42,149 nucleotides of DNA from an uncultured Lachnospiraceae bacterium (GCA_949840805.1 CATKXR010000043.1:1-42149); one strand, 5' to 3'; shown: positions 8,214 to 17,137, numbered from the stretch's first letter. The notes: generated by a model from the letters alone, not told the origin. Program-made: numbers and translations.

Positions 8214-10016
8214 TTAATTTCCAAGGGAGCCAAGCTGGCTGGCAAGGTCCAAAATACCCATATACATTTCCATTCCGACATTCTGCCAGTCCTTTTCCGT
8301 AGCCTGTATCACATCCAGTTTCTCGCCTTCCAGTTCCTCCACCTCGTCTGACAAGGGACGCAGGTCATAATCTCCGTCAAATGAAATGAAAAAGTTGTCT
8401 TCATCCGGCACATCCACCTTCACCTCGTCAAAATCCACATGGATCACAGATCCCTTTTCCAGTTCGCTGACCGCCCCTTTTGCTGAAAATCCGATAACTT
8501 TCTCCCCACTTGACGATGCTTCTGCCGATAAAGTAAAATCTCCGTCATCCGAATCGTAATCACCGCCGAAATCAATGGCGATAGCTTCCCCGCCTCCGCG
8601 GATTTCGAAAGAAATATCACCGGACAATGACTTGCCGTCATAATCGCCGTGCTTTGTCATCTTAATAGCCACCGCATCGTCTTCATTCTTTGGAGATATC
8701 TCCAGTTCGCCCTCCGCGTTCTGGGTCAGATAGCTTCCGCCATGAAGCAGAAGATCAAACTTAATCTTTATGGTATCTCCTTCGTCTGTCAGGGACGTAT
8801 CTCCGTCCACGGATACCAGCCTTCCCTTTTTATCCACATAAACCAGCATATCCACATCATTCATGACACCATCCAACAGGTCAATAGCCTCGTCCGCGGA
8901 TTTTTTTATTTCTTCATAATTCTTGTCAAGCATCTCCTGGGCAGACATTCCATACAGGGAACTGCCATCCAGATCATTGCCTGCCAGCTCCAGCATCCGC
9001 AGGCTCATCTGCAGATACTCAAGAAAATTCTCTCTCAGTTCCTCGTCCTCCAAAAAGAAATCGGAAGATGTCCGCAGGAAAGAAATCATGGAATCCTTGC
9101 TGATATTTACTTCATATCCTCTGCAGGATACTTCCTTTCCGTCTATCTCAAAAGTATCCTTTTCTGCTTTTTCCACAGTCAATGCCTCTTTAAAATCCTC
9201 TTGTGCCTTACAGCCTTTTCTGTAACGCTCCAGGGCCGCCCCGATCCCATACGGATCTGCTGCCGTCCCGTCTTCCAGTTTCTCCTGGATCCAGTCTGTA
9301 TATTCACGATAAAAGGTTTCCATGTCCTCCATATTCACGTCCGAATACTGAAGTATCGGCCCAAGAGTCGGGGAATTCTTGATCCTCTCCGCCAGTCCTT
9401 CACTCAGATCCAGAGTAAATACTTTACCGCTCAATTCCGGAACCGATACCATGAGAGTCTCGTCTCCATAATAAAAATTCAGATTAGCCAAATCCATGCC
9501 GCTGTACAATAAGGTAAGGTTTCCGGCGCCTTTCTTATTTTCCTTGTCATATTGAGTGCCGACCTTAATCCCTCCGCCTGCCAGCTGCGCGACGTCCCCG
9601 TCCGAACACCCCCGCATTACAAACCGCATCTCGGCCTCCTGGCTGCTGGCAGCATTCTCCTGGAACTTTGACAGTCCGAAAAGTTCCTCCATGGGTTTCA
9701 CCTGATCCTCGGTATAAATATTCTCAAAGGCAGAAATCACCACCTCCTTTGGATCCTTTTCCAGCAGCCTGGTCGCTGCAAATATACCGCCACCCGCTAC
9801 TACTGCCGCGGCCAGCACAATCGCCGCGATCTTACCTGCCGGTTTTTTCTTTTGAGGCGCCGGGGCCGTCTGGCCTGCCGTTGCCATATTATCGGAACCC
9901 CCCTGCCCGGACGGCACACTCTCTGCCTTTGGAGCCGCTTCCCCTGCCGGAGTGCCGCAAAACGAACATTTCAGGTCAGTCTCCTGTATCTCATTGCCGC
10001 AGTAATTACATTTCAT
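8214..10016 (-). CDS. Zinc-ribbon membrane-anchored protein of the ABC export operon
   Basis: A 600-residue protein. The first 21 residues hold a zinc ribbon (CNYCG and CSFCG, two CxxC pairs). A Pro/Ala/Gln-rich linker, one membrane helix at about residues 62-84 (KKKPAGKIAAIVLAAAVVAG) and a large acidic extracytoplasmic part follow. The latter, rich in beta-strand-like and Asp/Gly repeats, looks like a substrate- or envelope-sensing domain. The zinc ribbon would face the cytoplasm. It lies between the ATPase and the permeases, so it probably acts with this exporter, perhaps as sensor or accessory subunit. I do not recognise a named family; the role is inferred from position. Confidence 0.7.
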   Translation of the reverse strand: MKCNYCGNEIQETDLKCSFCGTPAGEAAPKAESVPSGQGGSDNMATAGQTAPAPQKKKPAGKIAAIVLAAAVVAGGGIFAATRLLEKDPKEVVISAFENIYTEDQVKPMEELFGLSKFQENAASSQEAEMRFVMRGCSDGDVAQLAGGGIKVGTQYDKENKKGAGNLTLLYSGMDLANLNFYYGDETLMVSVPELSGKVFTLDLSEGLAERIKNSPTLGPILQYSDVNMEDMETFYREYTDWIQEKLEDGTAADPYGIGAALERYRKGCKAQEDFKEALTVEKAEKDTFEIDGKEVSCRGYEVNISKDSMISFLRTSSDFFLEDEELRENFLEYLQMSLRMLELAGNDLDGSSLYGMSAQEMLDKNYEEIKKSADEAIDLLDGVMNDVDMLVYVDKKGRLVSVDGDTSLTDEGDTIKIKFDLLLHGGSYLTQNAEGELEISPKNEDDAVAIKMTKHGDYDGKSLSGDISFEIRGGGEAIAIDFGGDYDSDDGDFTLSAEASSSGEKVIGFSAKGAVSELEKGSVIHVDFDEVKVDVPDEDNFFISFDGDYDLRPLSDEVEELEGEKLDVIQATEKDWQNVGMEMYMGILDLASQLGSLGN

Positions 10017-10109
10017 CCTTTTTCCTCCCGTTTACTTACTAAATCCCAAATTCAAAAGCATTTTTAAATTATACTACACCCACGGTCTTTTTTCTACACA
10101 TTTTCTAAA

Positions 10110-10787
10110 TTATCCGCGAAACGCCTCTATCAGCGCTTTTTCTTCCAGGTCCATATCCATCTTCTTAAGCTCCCCTTTCCTCAGAAGATACAGATCTGTA
10201 CATAAGGAAAGCTCCGGCAGTTCATGGGAAGCCAGAAGAATCGTTCCGCCCCCTTTCCGGTATGCTTCCAGATAATCCCGGATATCTGCCTTACACTCCA
10301 GATCCAGAGCCGCCCCCGGCTCATCCAGAATCAGCACCGACGCATGGTTTGACAAGGCACATGCAATGCTGAGCCTCTTTTTCATTCCCCCGGACAAAGT
10401 CCTCACCGGTTTTTTCAGCATCTCACTAATTCCAAGCATATACGCTGCTCCTGACTCCAGATCCTCCTCCATCCTCCTTTTGCTTCCCTGATACCATAAA
10501 GCCATATTATCTTTTACGGTCAGTTCCTCAATCAGCGGATTCTCCTGAGGCACATAGGCCGCTTCTTCATAAAATACTTTTCCATGTCCCACCGCTTCCC
10601 TGCCATGGAACCGTATGCTCCCCTTATCCGCCCGGACAGCCCCCGCAAGAATCGACAGCAAAGTGGTTTTACCACAGCCATTGCTTCCTACGATCCCCAC
10701 GCATTGTCCGGGTTTTGCCGTAAAAGATACATCTGCCAGCACCTGATGGGCTTTATAGGATTTAAACAGCGATGTTACTTCCAGCAT
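10110..10787 (-). CDS. ABC transporter ATP-binding protein (export type)
   Basis: A 225-residue ATPase with every motif in place: Walker A GSNGCGKTT (34-42), Q-loop YVPQE, signature LSGGMKKR (131-138), Walker B VLILDEP (151-157) and switch His188 in LASHE. It is short and lacks the C-terminal extension of DrrA-type subunits. It is the first gene of the operon and energises the two ABC-2 permeases downstream. An AAAGGAG site precedes the ATG, and a promoter-like pair lies within the adjacent repeat (10808-10837). Confidence 0.92.
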   Translation of the reverse strand: MLEVTSLFKSYKAHQVLADVSFTAKPGQCVGIVGSNGCGKTTLLSILAGAVRADKGSIRFHGREAVGHGKVFYEEAAYVPQENPLIEELTVKDNMALWYQGSKRRMEEDLESGAAYMLGISEMLKKPVRTLSGGMKKRLSIACALSNHASVLILDEPGAALDLECKADIRDYLEAYRKGGGTILLASHELPELSLCTDLYLLRKGELKKMDMDLEEKALIEAFRG

Positions 10788-10807
10788 AAAAACTCCTTTC
10801 CGCAGCT

Positions 10808-10837
10808 TTTATACCCGTGAGCCGAATGATTTGCCAA
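10808..10837 (-). promoter_or_regulatory. Candidate promoter of the ABC export operon, inside a repeat
   Basis: On the minus strand TTGGCA (10832-10837) and TATAAA (10808-10813) are spaced 18 bp apart and the next gene starts at 10787. The -35 box is formed by the conserved end of repeat copy A, and the -10 box by its flanking TTTTATAC arm. Confidence 0.45.
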
Positions 10838-10889
10838 CACAGTTTCCATCTTTCCATAAATATACCGAATCATTTGGCAAATAAGTATG
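10821..10889 (-). repeat. Interspersed repeat, copy A
   Basis: About 70 bp on the minus strand, running CATACTTATTTGCCAAATGA ... GGAAACTGTGTTGGCAAATCATT. It aligns almost end to end with copy B at 21312-21381 and over its last half with copy C at 30571-30615. Here it is enclosed by the arms TTTTATACCCGTGAGC (10807-10822) and GCTCGCGAGTATAAAA (10889-10904), which pair at 14 of 16 positions. It fills the carB to ABC-ATPase gap and the outer hairpin could also act as a terminator for carAB. Confidence 0.7.
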
Positions 10890-10917
10890 CTCGCGAGTAT
10901 AAAACAGACCCTGTCCA

Positions 10918-13900
10918 TTATTCCCTGCCATCCTTCACTTCTGCAATATCCACAAGCGTCATCTCCTGCGCCCTGTTCTCTAAGCTGGTGGCCAGCGCCC
11001 CCGCCGTATCTAAGCTGGTCAGCACATGCACCCCTGTCTCTATGGCATTCCTGCGGATCACAAAACCATCGTGGCTCCGTTCTGCCCCCTGCTGAGGAAT
11101 ATCAATCACCAGGTCGATCTCATGCCCCAGGATCAGATCCAGGATATTGGGTGATTCCTGTTCAATCTTGCGCACAGAAAAAGCCTTCACCCCATTGGCA
11201 TTCAGTACCCTGGCCGTCCCTCTCGTGGCAAAAATTTTATATCCCGCTTTCTGAAACCGGCGGGCTATGTCCACTGCCGCATCATGCTCCGACTCCCTGA
11301 CGGTGATCACCATATTTTTGTGCCGGGGCAATTTGATCCCTGCTCCTTCAAACGCCTTGTACAGCGCCTCATTAAAAGTTTTTCCAATCCCTAAGCACTC
11401 TCCTGTAGACTTCATCTCCGGTCCCAGGCTGATATCTGCTCCACGGATTTTCTCAAAAGAAAACACCGGCATCTTGATGGCTATATAGGATGACTTTTTC
11501 TGCAGTCCTGGTGTGTATCCCAGTTCTTTCAGGGTATGCCCGCAGATCACCTGGGTTGCCAAAGGCACAATGGGAATCCCGGTCACTTTACTGATATAAG
11601 GCACGGTCCGGGAAGACCGGGGATTCACCTCAATAATAAACACGTCATCCCCTGCCACAATAAACTGAATATTAATCATTCCCTTTACGTGCAGTGCCAT
11701 GGCAAGCTTTTTCGTATATTCCACCAGTTTTATCTCTGTTGCCGGAGTAAGGCTCAGGGCCGGATACACGGAAATGCTGTCACCGGAATGCACCCCCGTT
11801 CTCTCAATATGTTCCATAATGCCGGGAATCAGAATATCCTGTCCGTCACAGACCGCGTCTACCTCGATCTCCTTACCCACAATATATTTATCCACCAGTA
11901 TAGGATGGTCCTGGGCAATCTGGTTGATGATGCCAATAAATTCATCTATGTCATGGTCATTGATGCAAATCTGCATCCCCTGGCCTCCCAGCACATAAGA
12001 AGGACGCACCAGTACCGGATATCCCAGCTCGTTTGCTGCCGCCTTTGCTTCTTCTGCAGTAAACACCGTATGTCCCGCGGGCCTGGGAATCTGGCATTGT
12101 TCCAAAATCCGGTCAAACAGTTCCCGGTCCTCTGCCGCGTCCACGTCTTCTGCCGCGGTCCCAAGAATCGGAACCCCCATTTTCATCAATGCTTCCGTCA
12201 GTTTAATGGCAGTCTGCCCTCCAAACTGCACCACTGCCCCGTCCGGCTTTTCCAGGTTCACTACGGACTCTACATCCTCCGGAGTAAGCGGCTCAAAAAA
12301 CAGCTTGTCTGCAATATCAAAATCCGTACTCACCGTCTCCGGATTATTATTAATGATAATCGTTTCATAACCTTCCCTGGCAAACGCCCAGGTACTATGG
12401 ACCGAACAGAAATCAAACTCGATTCCCTGGCCGATGCGGATGGGGCCGGAACCAAGCACAAGCACTTTCTTTTTCTGATGGTTTTCCTTTTTATCGCTTT
12501 CCTTCACCTCACTGATACCGTCAAAGCAGGAATAATAGTAGGGAGTCTCCGCCGCAAATTCTGCCGCGCAGGTGTCCACCATTTTATAAGCCGCATGGAT
12601 TCCCAAGCCATATCGCATGTTTCTGACTTCTTCCTCAGACATGCCTGTCAGCCGCGCTATCACGCTGTCCGGAAACTCCAGGCGTTTGGCTTCTACCAAA
12701 AGCTCCTTTGTCAGGGGTCCTGTCTTCAGTTCCTTTTCCATCTCCACCAGTACGGCCAGTTTATCAATAAACCAATTGTCGATATGGGTAATATCATGAA
12801 TTTCATGATAAGAAATTTTCCGGCGCAGCGCCTCGGCTATCACCCATATTCTCCGGTCATCCACCTTTTCCAGCTGCTTTTTCAGTTCCTCTTCATCCAG
12901 GCTGCTGAAGTCGTAGGAAAGAAGACAATCCACATGCTGTTCCAGGGAACGGATCGCCTTCATCAATGCCCCTTCAAAGTTGGTACAGATACTCATCACC
13001 TCTCCGGTCGCCTTCATCTGTGTTCCCAGAGTCCTCTTGGCACTGATAAATTTATCAAAAGGCAGCCGCGGCATCTTCACTACACAATAATCCAGCATCG
13101 GCTCAAAACAGGCAAACGTTTTCTTTGTCACCGCATTTCTAATCTCATCCAGGGTATAGCCCAGGGCGATCTTCGCCGCCACCTTGGCAATGGGATAGCC
13201 GGTGGCTTTGGAGGCAAGCGCCGAGGACCGGCTCACCCTGGGATTCACCTCAATCACACAGTATTCAAAGCTGTCCGGATTCAGGGCATACTGCACATTG
13301 CAGCCGCCGGTAATCCCCAGCTCCGTTATAATATTCAGAGCCGATGTGCGCAGCATCTGATACTCCTTATCTCCCAGCGTCTGAGAGGGAGCCACTACGA
13401 TACTGTCCCCGGTATGTACTCCCACCGGGTCAATATTTTCCATATTGCAGACGGTGATCACATTGCCTGCCCCGTCCCGCATCACCTCATACTCAATCTC
13501 CTTCCAGCCGGCAATACAGCGCTCCACAAGCACCTGACCCACCCGGGAAAGGCGCAGCCCGTTCTCCAGGATCTCCCGGCACTGTTCCGGCCCGCGGGCG
13601 ATACCGCCGCCGCTGCCGCCTAAAGTATAGGCCGGGCGCAGTACCACCGGATAGCCGATCTTGGCGGCAATCCTCAGCCCGTCCTCCACATTCTCCACAA
13701 TATCCGATGGCGCCACCGGCTCGCCGATCTTTTCCATAGTCTCCTTAAACAGCTCCCGGTCCTCGGCCTTCTTGATGGTCAGCGCCGTAGTGCCGATGAG
13801 GCGTACCTGGTTCTCCTTCAAAAACCCGGACTCCTCCAGCTCCATAGCCAGGTTCAGCCCCGCCTGCCCTCCCAGGGTGGGCAGCACGCTGTCCGGACGC

Positions 13901-14142
13901 TCCTTGCGGATCAGCTGTTCCACCACCTCTGCGGTCAGCGGTTCAATGTACACCCGGTCTGCAATATCCTTATCTGTCATAATGGTAGCCGGGTTGGAAT
14001 TTAAAAGCACCACTTCAATTCCCTCTTCCTTAAGAGAACGGCATGCCTGGGTGCCTGCATAGTCAAACTCCGCCGCCTGCCCGATCACAATCGGCCCCGA
14101 GCCCAAAACCAGTACTTTTTTAATCTCCGGATTCTTTGGCAT
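10918..14142 (-). CDS. carB: Carbamoyl-phosphate synthase, large subunit
   Basis: CarB makes carbamoyl phosphate from ammonia (delivered by CarA), bicarbonate and two ATP, feeding arginine and pyrimidine synthesis. The 1074 residues show the two homologous ATP-grasp halves, each starting with KVLVLGSGPIxIGQ (near residues 8 and 560). The ATP-grasp Gly-rich loops are GGSGGG and GGQGM, and metal-binding EVNPR appears in both halves. The last 140 residues form the MGS-like allosteric domain. Length matches the family (E. coli 1073). The start overlaps the carA stop by one base (TAATG), so the subunits are translationally coupled. Confidence 0.98.
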   Translation of the reverse strand: MPKNPEIKKVLVLGSGPIVIGQAAEFDYAGTQACRSLKEEGIEVVLLNSNPATIMTDKDIADRVYIEPLTAEVVEQLIRKERPDSVLPTLGGQAGLNLAMELEESGFLKENQVRLIGTTALTIKKAEDRELFKETMEKIGEPVAPSDIVENVEDGLRIAAKIGYPVVLRPAYTLGGSGGGIARGPEQCREILENGLRLSRVGQVLVERCIAGWKEIEYEVMRDGAGNVITVCNMENIDPVGVHTGDSIVVAPSQTLGDKEYQMLRTSALNIITELGITGGCNVQYALNPDSFEYCVIEVNPRVSRSSALASKATGYPIAKVAAKIALGYTLDEIRNAVTKKTFACFEPMLDYCVVKMPRLPFDKFISAKRTLGTQMKATGEVMSICTNFEGALMKAIRSLEQHVDCLLSYDFSSLDEEELKKQLEKVDDRRIWVIAEALRRKISYHEIHDITHIDNWFIDKLAVLVEMEKELKTGPLTKELLVEAKRLEFPDSVIARLTGMSEEEVRNMRYGLGIHAAYKMVDTCAAEFAAETPYYYSCFDGISEVKESDKKENHQKKKVLVLGSGPIRIGQGIEFDFCSVHSTWAFAREGYETIIINNNPETVSTDFDIADKLFFEPLTPEDVESVVNLEKPDGAVVQFGGQTAIKLTEALMKMGVPILGTAAEDVDAAEDRELFDRILEQCQIPRPAGHTVFTAEEAKAAANELGYPVLVRPSYVLGGQGMQICINDHDIDEFIGIINQIAQDHPILVDKYIVGKEIEVDAVCDGQDILIPGIMEHIERTGVHSGDSISVYPALSLTPATEIKLVEYTKKLAMALHVKGMINIQFIVAGDDVFIIEVNPRSSRTVPYISKVTGIPIVPLATQVICGHTLKELGYTPGLQKKSSYIAIKMPVFSFEKIRGADISLGPEMKSTGECLGIGKTFNEALYKAFEGAGIKLPRHKNMVITVRESEHDAAVDIARRFQKAGYKIFATRGTARVLNANGVKAFSVRKIEQESPNILDLILGHEIDLVIDIPQQGAERSHDGFVIRRNAIETGVHVLTSLDTAGALATSLENRAQEMTLVDIAEVKDGRE

Positions 14143-15287
14143 TATTCCTTTCCTCCCATCATCTCAATAAAACGGTCAAACAGATATCCGGAATCCTGCG
14201 GCCCCGGACAGGCTTCCGGATGGAACTGCACGGTAAAGATATTTTTTCCCACATATCTTAATCCCTCATTTGTGTTGTCATTGACATTGACAAACGCCGG
14301 AACTGCCACCTGTGGATTAAGACTCTCCGGATCCACTGCATAGCCATGATTCTGCGAGGAGATGTACACTCGCCCAGTATTCAGATCCTTCACCGGATGA
14401 TTGCCGCCCCGATGGCCGTATTTTAGTTTATAGGTGTCCGCCCCCGCTGCCAGGGCCATGAGCTGATGCCCTAAACAAATGGCAAAAATCGGTATCTCCG
14501 ATTGATAAAGCTTTCCGATCTCATCAATGATTTCCTTATTCTCTTTCGGGTCGCCAGGACCGTTGGACAACATGATTCCATCGGGCTTTTCTGCCAGAAT
14601 CTCCTTTGCAGGAGTATAACAGGGATAAACCGTCACCTGACATCCCCGCTCTGTCAGGGCGCGTATGATATTTCTCTTGGCCCCCAGGTCCAAAAGCGCC
14701 ACCCGTTTTCCCTCACCGGCATGTCTTTTTATGGCATCTGTCTTTCTGGCCGTGTACACGGAAACCGCCGAAGCTTCCGGATCACTCGGTTCCACGACAT
14801 ATTTTTCCCTGCAGGATACTGCCTTCACCACACCTGCCACCCGATAATTTTTCATGCGCGCAATGGGTTTTGCATAATCTTCATAGACATGAGTGGTAAT
14901 CATACCATTCATGGTGCCTTTTTCTCTTAAGATTTTGGTGAGGGCTCTTGTATCGATACCACTGATACCGGGAATATCATATTTTTCCAAGAAATGCTGA
15001 ATCGTGTCCCCGCTTCGGAAATTGCTGGGCATCCTAGATAATTCACGAACAATGAAACCATCCGTCCATGGCCTTTCCGACTCCATATCTTCTTTACAGA
15101 TACCATAATTGCCAATAAGGGGATACGTCATCACTACTGCCTGCCCTGCATAAGAAGGGTCGGTAAGGACTTCCAGATAACCGGTCATGGATGTGTTGAA
15201 TACGATTTCACTGATAACCTCTCTTCCAGAACCGATGCTGCTGCCGCAGAATACAGTTCCGTCTTCCAATATGAGAAATGCTTTCAT
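14142..15287 (-). CDS. carA: Carbamoyl-phosphate synthase, small (glutaminase) subunit
   Basis: CarA hydrolyses glutamine and channels ammonia to CarB. The 381-residue protein has the N-terminal CPSase small-chain domain (SGIDTRALTKILREKG around 109-124). The class I glutamine amidotransferase domain has nucleophile Cys271 in AICLGHQ and His356/Glu358 in FHPEACPGP. It is the first gene of carAB. The ribosome binding site (AAAGGA) is rather far, about 14 nt, from the ATG. A promoter at 15649-15677 would give it a long structured leader. Confidence 0.98.
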   Translation of the reverse strand: MKAFLILEDGTVFCGSSIGSGREVISEIVFNTSMTGYLEVLTDPSYAGQAVVMTYPLIGNYGICKEDMESERPWTDGFIVRELSRMPSNFRSGDTIQHFLEKYDIPGISGIDTRALTKILREKGTMNGMITTHVYEDYAKPIARMKNYRVAGVVKAVSCREKYVVEPSDPEASAVSVYTARKTDAIKRHAGEGKRVALLDLGAKRNIIRALTERGCQVTVYPCYTPAKEILAEKPDGIMLSNGPGDPKENKEIIDEIGKLYQSEIPIFAICLGHQLMALAAGADTYKLKYGHRGGNHPVKDLNTGRVYISSQNHGYAVDPESLNPQVAVPAFVNVNDNTNEGLRYVGKNIFTVQFHPEACPGPQDSGYLFDRFIEMMGGKE

Positions 15288-15336
15288 AAGTGGGGAGCCA
15301 TCCTTTCTTTATCCTATGGTTATTAGGGACCAGAGC

Positions 15337-15509
15337 ATGTTTGAAAATTACTTTCCGTCAACTGTGCGTCACCGTTTGTTAGACTCTGCAGGCGCCCCTT
15401 GCGGGGATTTGACCCGAATGAGGAAGGAACAGCGGGCTATATTGGCCAAATGAGAGCCAATATACCACAAAATGGGGCGTGCAGCTGACGGGAGTAAATT
15501 TTCAAGCAT
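15337..15509. repeat. 173-bp element with 28-bp inverted ends in the carAB leader
   Basis: The arms at 15337-15364 (ATGTTTGAAAATTACTTTCC...) and 15482-15509 are near-complementary over 28 positions with a few mismatches and one slip. Inside are two further hairpins: GCCCC/GGGG near 15392-15404 and a perfect 9-bp stem TATATTGGC/GCCAATATA near 15440-15466. No open frame fits. It could be a MITE-like repeat or a structured RNA. It lies downstream of the predicted carAB promoter, so it would be transcribed as part of the carA leader. Confidence 0.6.
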
Positions 15510-15648
15510 ACTCCAAGGAACCGGCAGAAGCAGAAAACCACCTTACCCTTCTGCCGGATTTGTATGTTCGAAGCTGCATGGGAGATTCAAAAAACTCTCC
15601 CTTTATGGACTTCGGAAAAAACACCCGATTTTTGCCCAAATTGGTAAA

Positions 15649-15677
15649 ATTATACCTGATTTTCTTTTGTATTTCAA
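15649..15677 (-). promoter_or_regulatory. Promoter of carAB
   Basis: On the minus strand TTGAAA (-35, 15672-15677) and TATAAT (-10, 15649-15654) are separated by exactly 17 bp. Transcription would begin near 15642, leaving an untranslated leader of about 355 nt that contains the 15337-15509 element. Confidence 0.6.
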
Positions 15678-15982
15678 GCAGTTCCTGAAATTTATTTAGA
15701 CTTTTTACTCCAGGCTTTTCACTTCATCCCTTTTCATTCAGGCTTTTTAATTCTACCCGGCCGTTGTTGCTGTTTGCCAATATCTGGCAGGCAACGGCTC
15801 AATAAGCCTGTGCCTTCTCCATGCTCCCCTAAAATAAATGTTGAAAATTACATACGGATATGATAGAGTAAAATTGTCTTTTTAATTTTCTGGCAGTCAT
15901 AATTATTATCAATCATCAATCCGGTTCGGTACTGCCTAAATTCCTACTATTCCTATTCATTCAAAGGAGGTGTCCATATTTT
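15678..15982. other. Non-coding stretch between the carAB promoter and the nuclease gene
   Basis: No gene seen. It contains a hairpin with arms GCCGTTG (15760-15766) and CAACGGC (15792-15798) and an inner TGCCA/TGGCA pair. TTGAAA (15841-15846) with TAGAGT 17 bp further on is a weak plus-strand promoter candidate for the nuclease gene. An AAAGGAGGT ribosome binding site lies at 15962-15970. Confidence 0.4.
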
Positions 15983-17137
15983 ATGAAATATCCTAAAAAG
16001 AACAACCCGCACCGCAAAAAATCATCAACTACAGCCGCCGCTTCTCTCTCTGCATATTTTCCAATAATCCGTTCCCGTCAGGAAATCATTCACATCATTC
16101 ATTCCCAAAAAGACCTAAAATCAGTCTTTCATAGCTGGAGCCAGGAGGATCGGGAAAATTTTCTCAATTGCTGTACCGGCAGCCGTGGAATAAAAGTACT
16201 ATATGACGGAATTTTTAAAGAAGTATTCAATCCGGAATCCTCTCCGGAACGACTGGAAGATATCCTCTCCCTGTTGTTTCAGAAAAAGGTAAAAATCAAT
16301 ACAGTACTGCCAAACGACTCTGTCCGCTTAGGAGCAGAATCCTCCCTCCTTTACACGGATATCATTGTTCAGCTAGAAGACGGCAGCCTCTCTGACATTG
16401 AAATCCAGAAAATCGGTTACGCATTTCCCGGCGAACGTTGTGCATGCTACTCTGCGGACCATTTACTTCGCCAATATAAGCGAGCACGAAGCTCACAAGG
16501 GAAAAATTTCAATTACCGAAATATCAAAAATGTCTATACCATCATTTTTTTCGAACAATCCCCAAAAGAATTTCACTCCTATCCCTATCACTGGCTCCAT
16601 GTGTTTCGTCAACATTCTGACACCGGACTGTCCCTCAATCTTCTACAGGAATATTATTTTATACCTCTTGACATTTTCCGAAAAAACATGGAAAATAAAA
16701 TCATATCCTGTGATTTAGAAGCATGGCTTTCCTTCCTCAGCTTCGATGAACCGGAAAGAATCATAGAATTATTCACCCGCTATCCCAAATTTAAACCTTT
16801 GTATCAGGATATCTATGAAATATGCCAAAATATGGAAAAGGTGATGAATATGTATTCAAAGGAATTGATGGAATTGGATCACAATACAGTTCTCTATATG
16901 ATAGATGAAATGCAGGAACAAATTGACCTGAAAAAAATGGAATTGATGGAAGTTGAAGTCCAACTAAACCAGAAGAATGCACAGATCAACCAGCAGGAAG
17001 CTCAGATCAACCAGCAGGAAGCTCAGATTAACCAGCAGGAAGCTCAGATTAACCAGCAGGAAGCTCAGATCAACCAGCAGGAAATTTTAATCCGCAGCCT
17101 CCAGGAACAATTGTCCGCATTAAAAAACCAAAAATAA
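15983..17137 (+). CDS. Rpn-family PD-(D/E)XK nuclease/transposase-like protein with coiled-coil tail
   Basis: A 384-residue protein. Residues 70-240 match the Rpn/PDDEXK transposase-like family: YDGIFKEVFNP (74-84, the D-x-x-F-K motif), then Asp126 (TDIIVQLEDG) and Glu140-x-Gln142 (SDIEIQK) as the nuclease core. Members are Mg-dependent DNases linked to recombination and often amplified in Firmicutes genomes. From about residue 290 the chain becomes helical, with five exact heptads AQINQQE at 333-367, a coiled coil that may mediate oligomerisation. A strong AAAGGAGGT site precedes the ATG. It stands alone, with no inverted ends or partner. Confidence 0.75.
   Translation: MKYPKKNNPHRKKSSTTAAASLSAYFPIIRSRQEIIHIIHSQKDLKSVFHSWSQEDRENFLNCCTGSRGIKVLYDGIFKEVFNPESSPERLEDILSLLFQKKVKINTVLPNDSVRLGAESSLLYTDIIVQLEDGSLSDIEIQKIGYAFPGERCACYSADHLLRQYKRARSSQGKNFNYRNIKNVYTIIFFEQSPKEFHSYPYHWLHVFRQHSDTGLSLNLLQEYYFIPLDIFRKNMENKIISCDLEAWLSFLSFDEPERIIELFTRYPKFKPLYQDIYEICQNMEKVMNMYSKELMELDHNTVLYMIDEMQEQIDLKKMELMEVEVQLNQKNAQINQQEAQINQQEAQINQQEAQINQQEAQINQQEILIRSLQEQLSALKNQK
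16979..17083 (+). repeat. Five tandem 21-bp units encoding AQINQQE heptads
   Basis: Units at 16979, 17000, 17021, 17042 and 17063 differ only at GCA/GCT and ATC/ATT codons. Near-identity at the DNA level suggests recent expansion by slippage, and in-frame copy-number variation would change coiled-coil length without breaking the gene. Confidence 0.95.

Noticed and set aside
8649..9512. Plus-strand open frame of 287 codons opposite the zinc-ribbon gene
   Set aside because: Shadow frame; the minus-strand gene has the zinc ribbon, membrane helix and a proper start.
11536..13623. Plus-strand open frame of 695 codons opposite carB
   Set aside because: Antisense shadow of carB; composition is His/Cys/Arg-rich and unlike a protein, and there is no ribosome binding site.
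16979..17083. CRISPR-like tandem array
   Set aside because: Units are directly adjacent, in frame and coding; there are no spacers.
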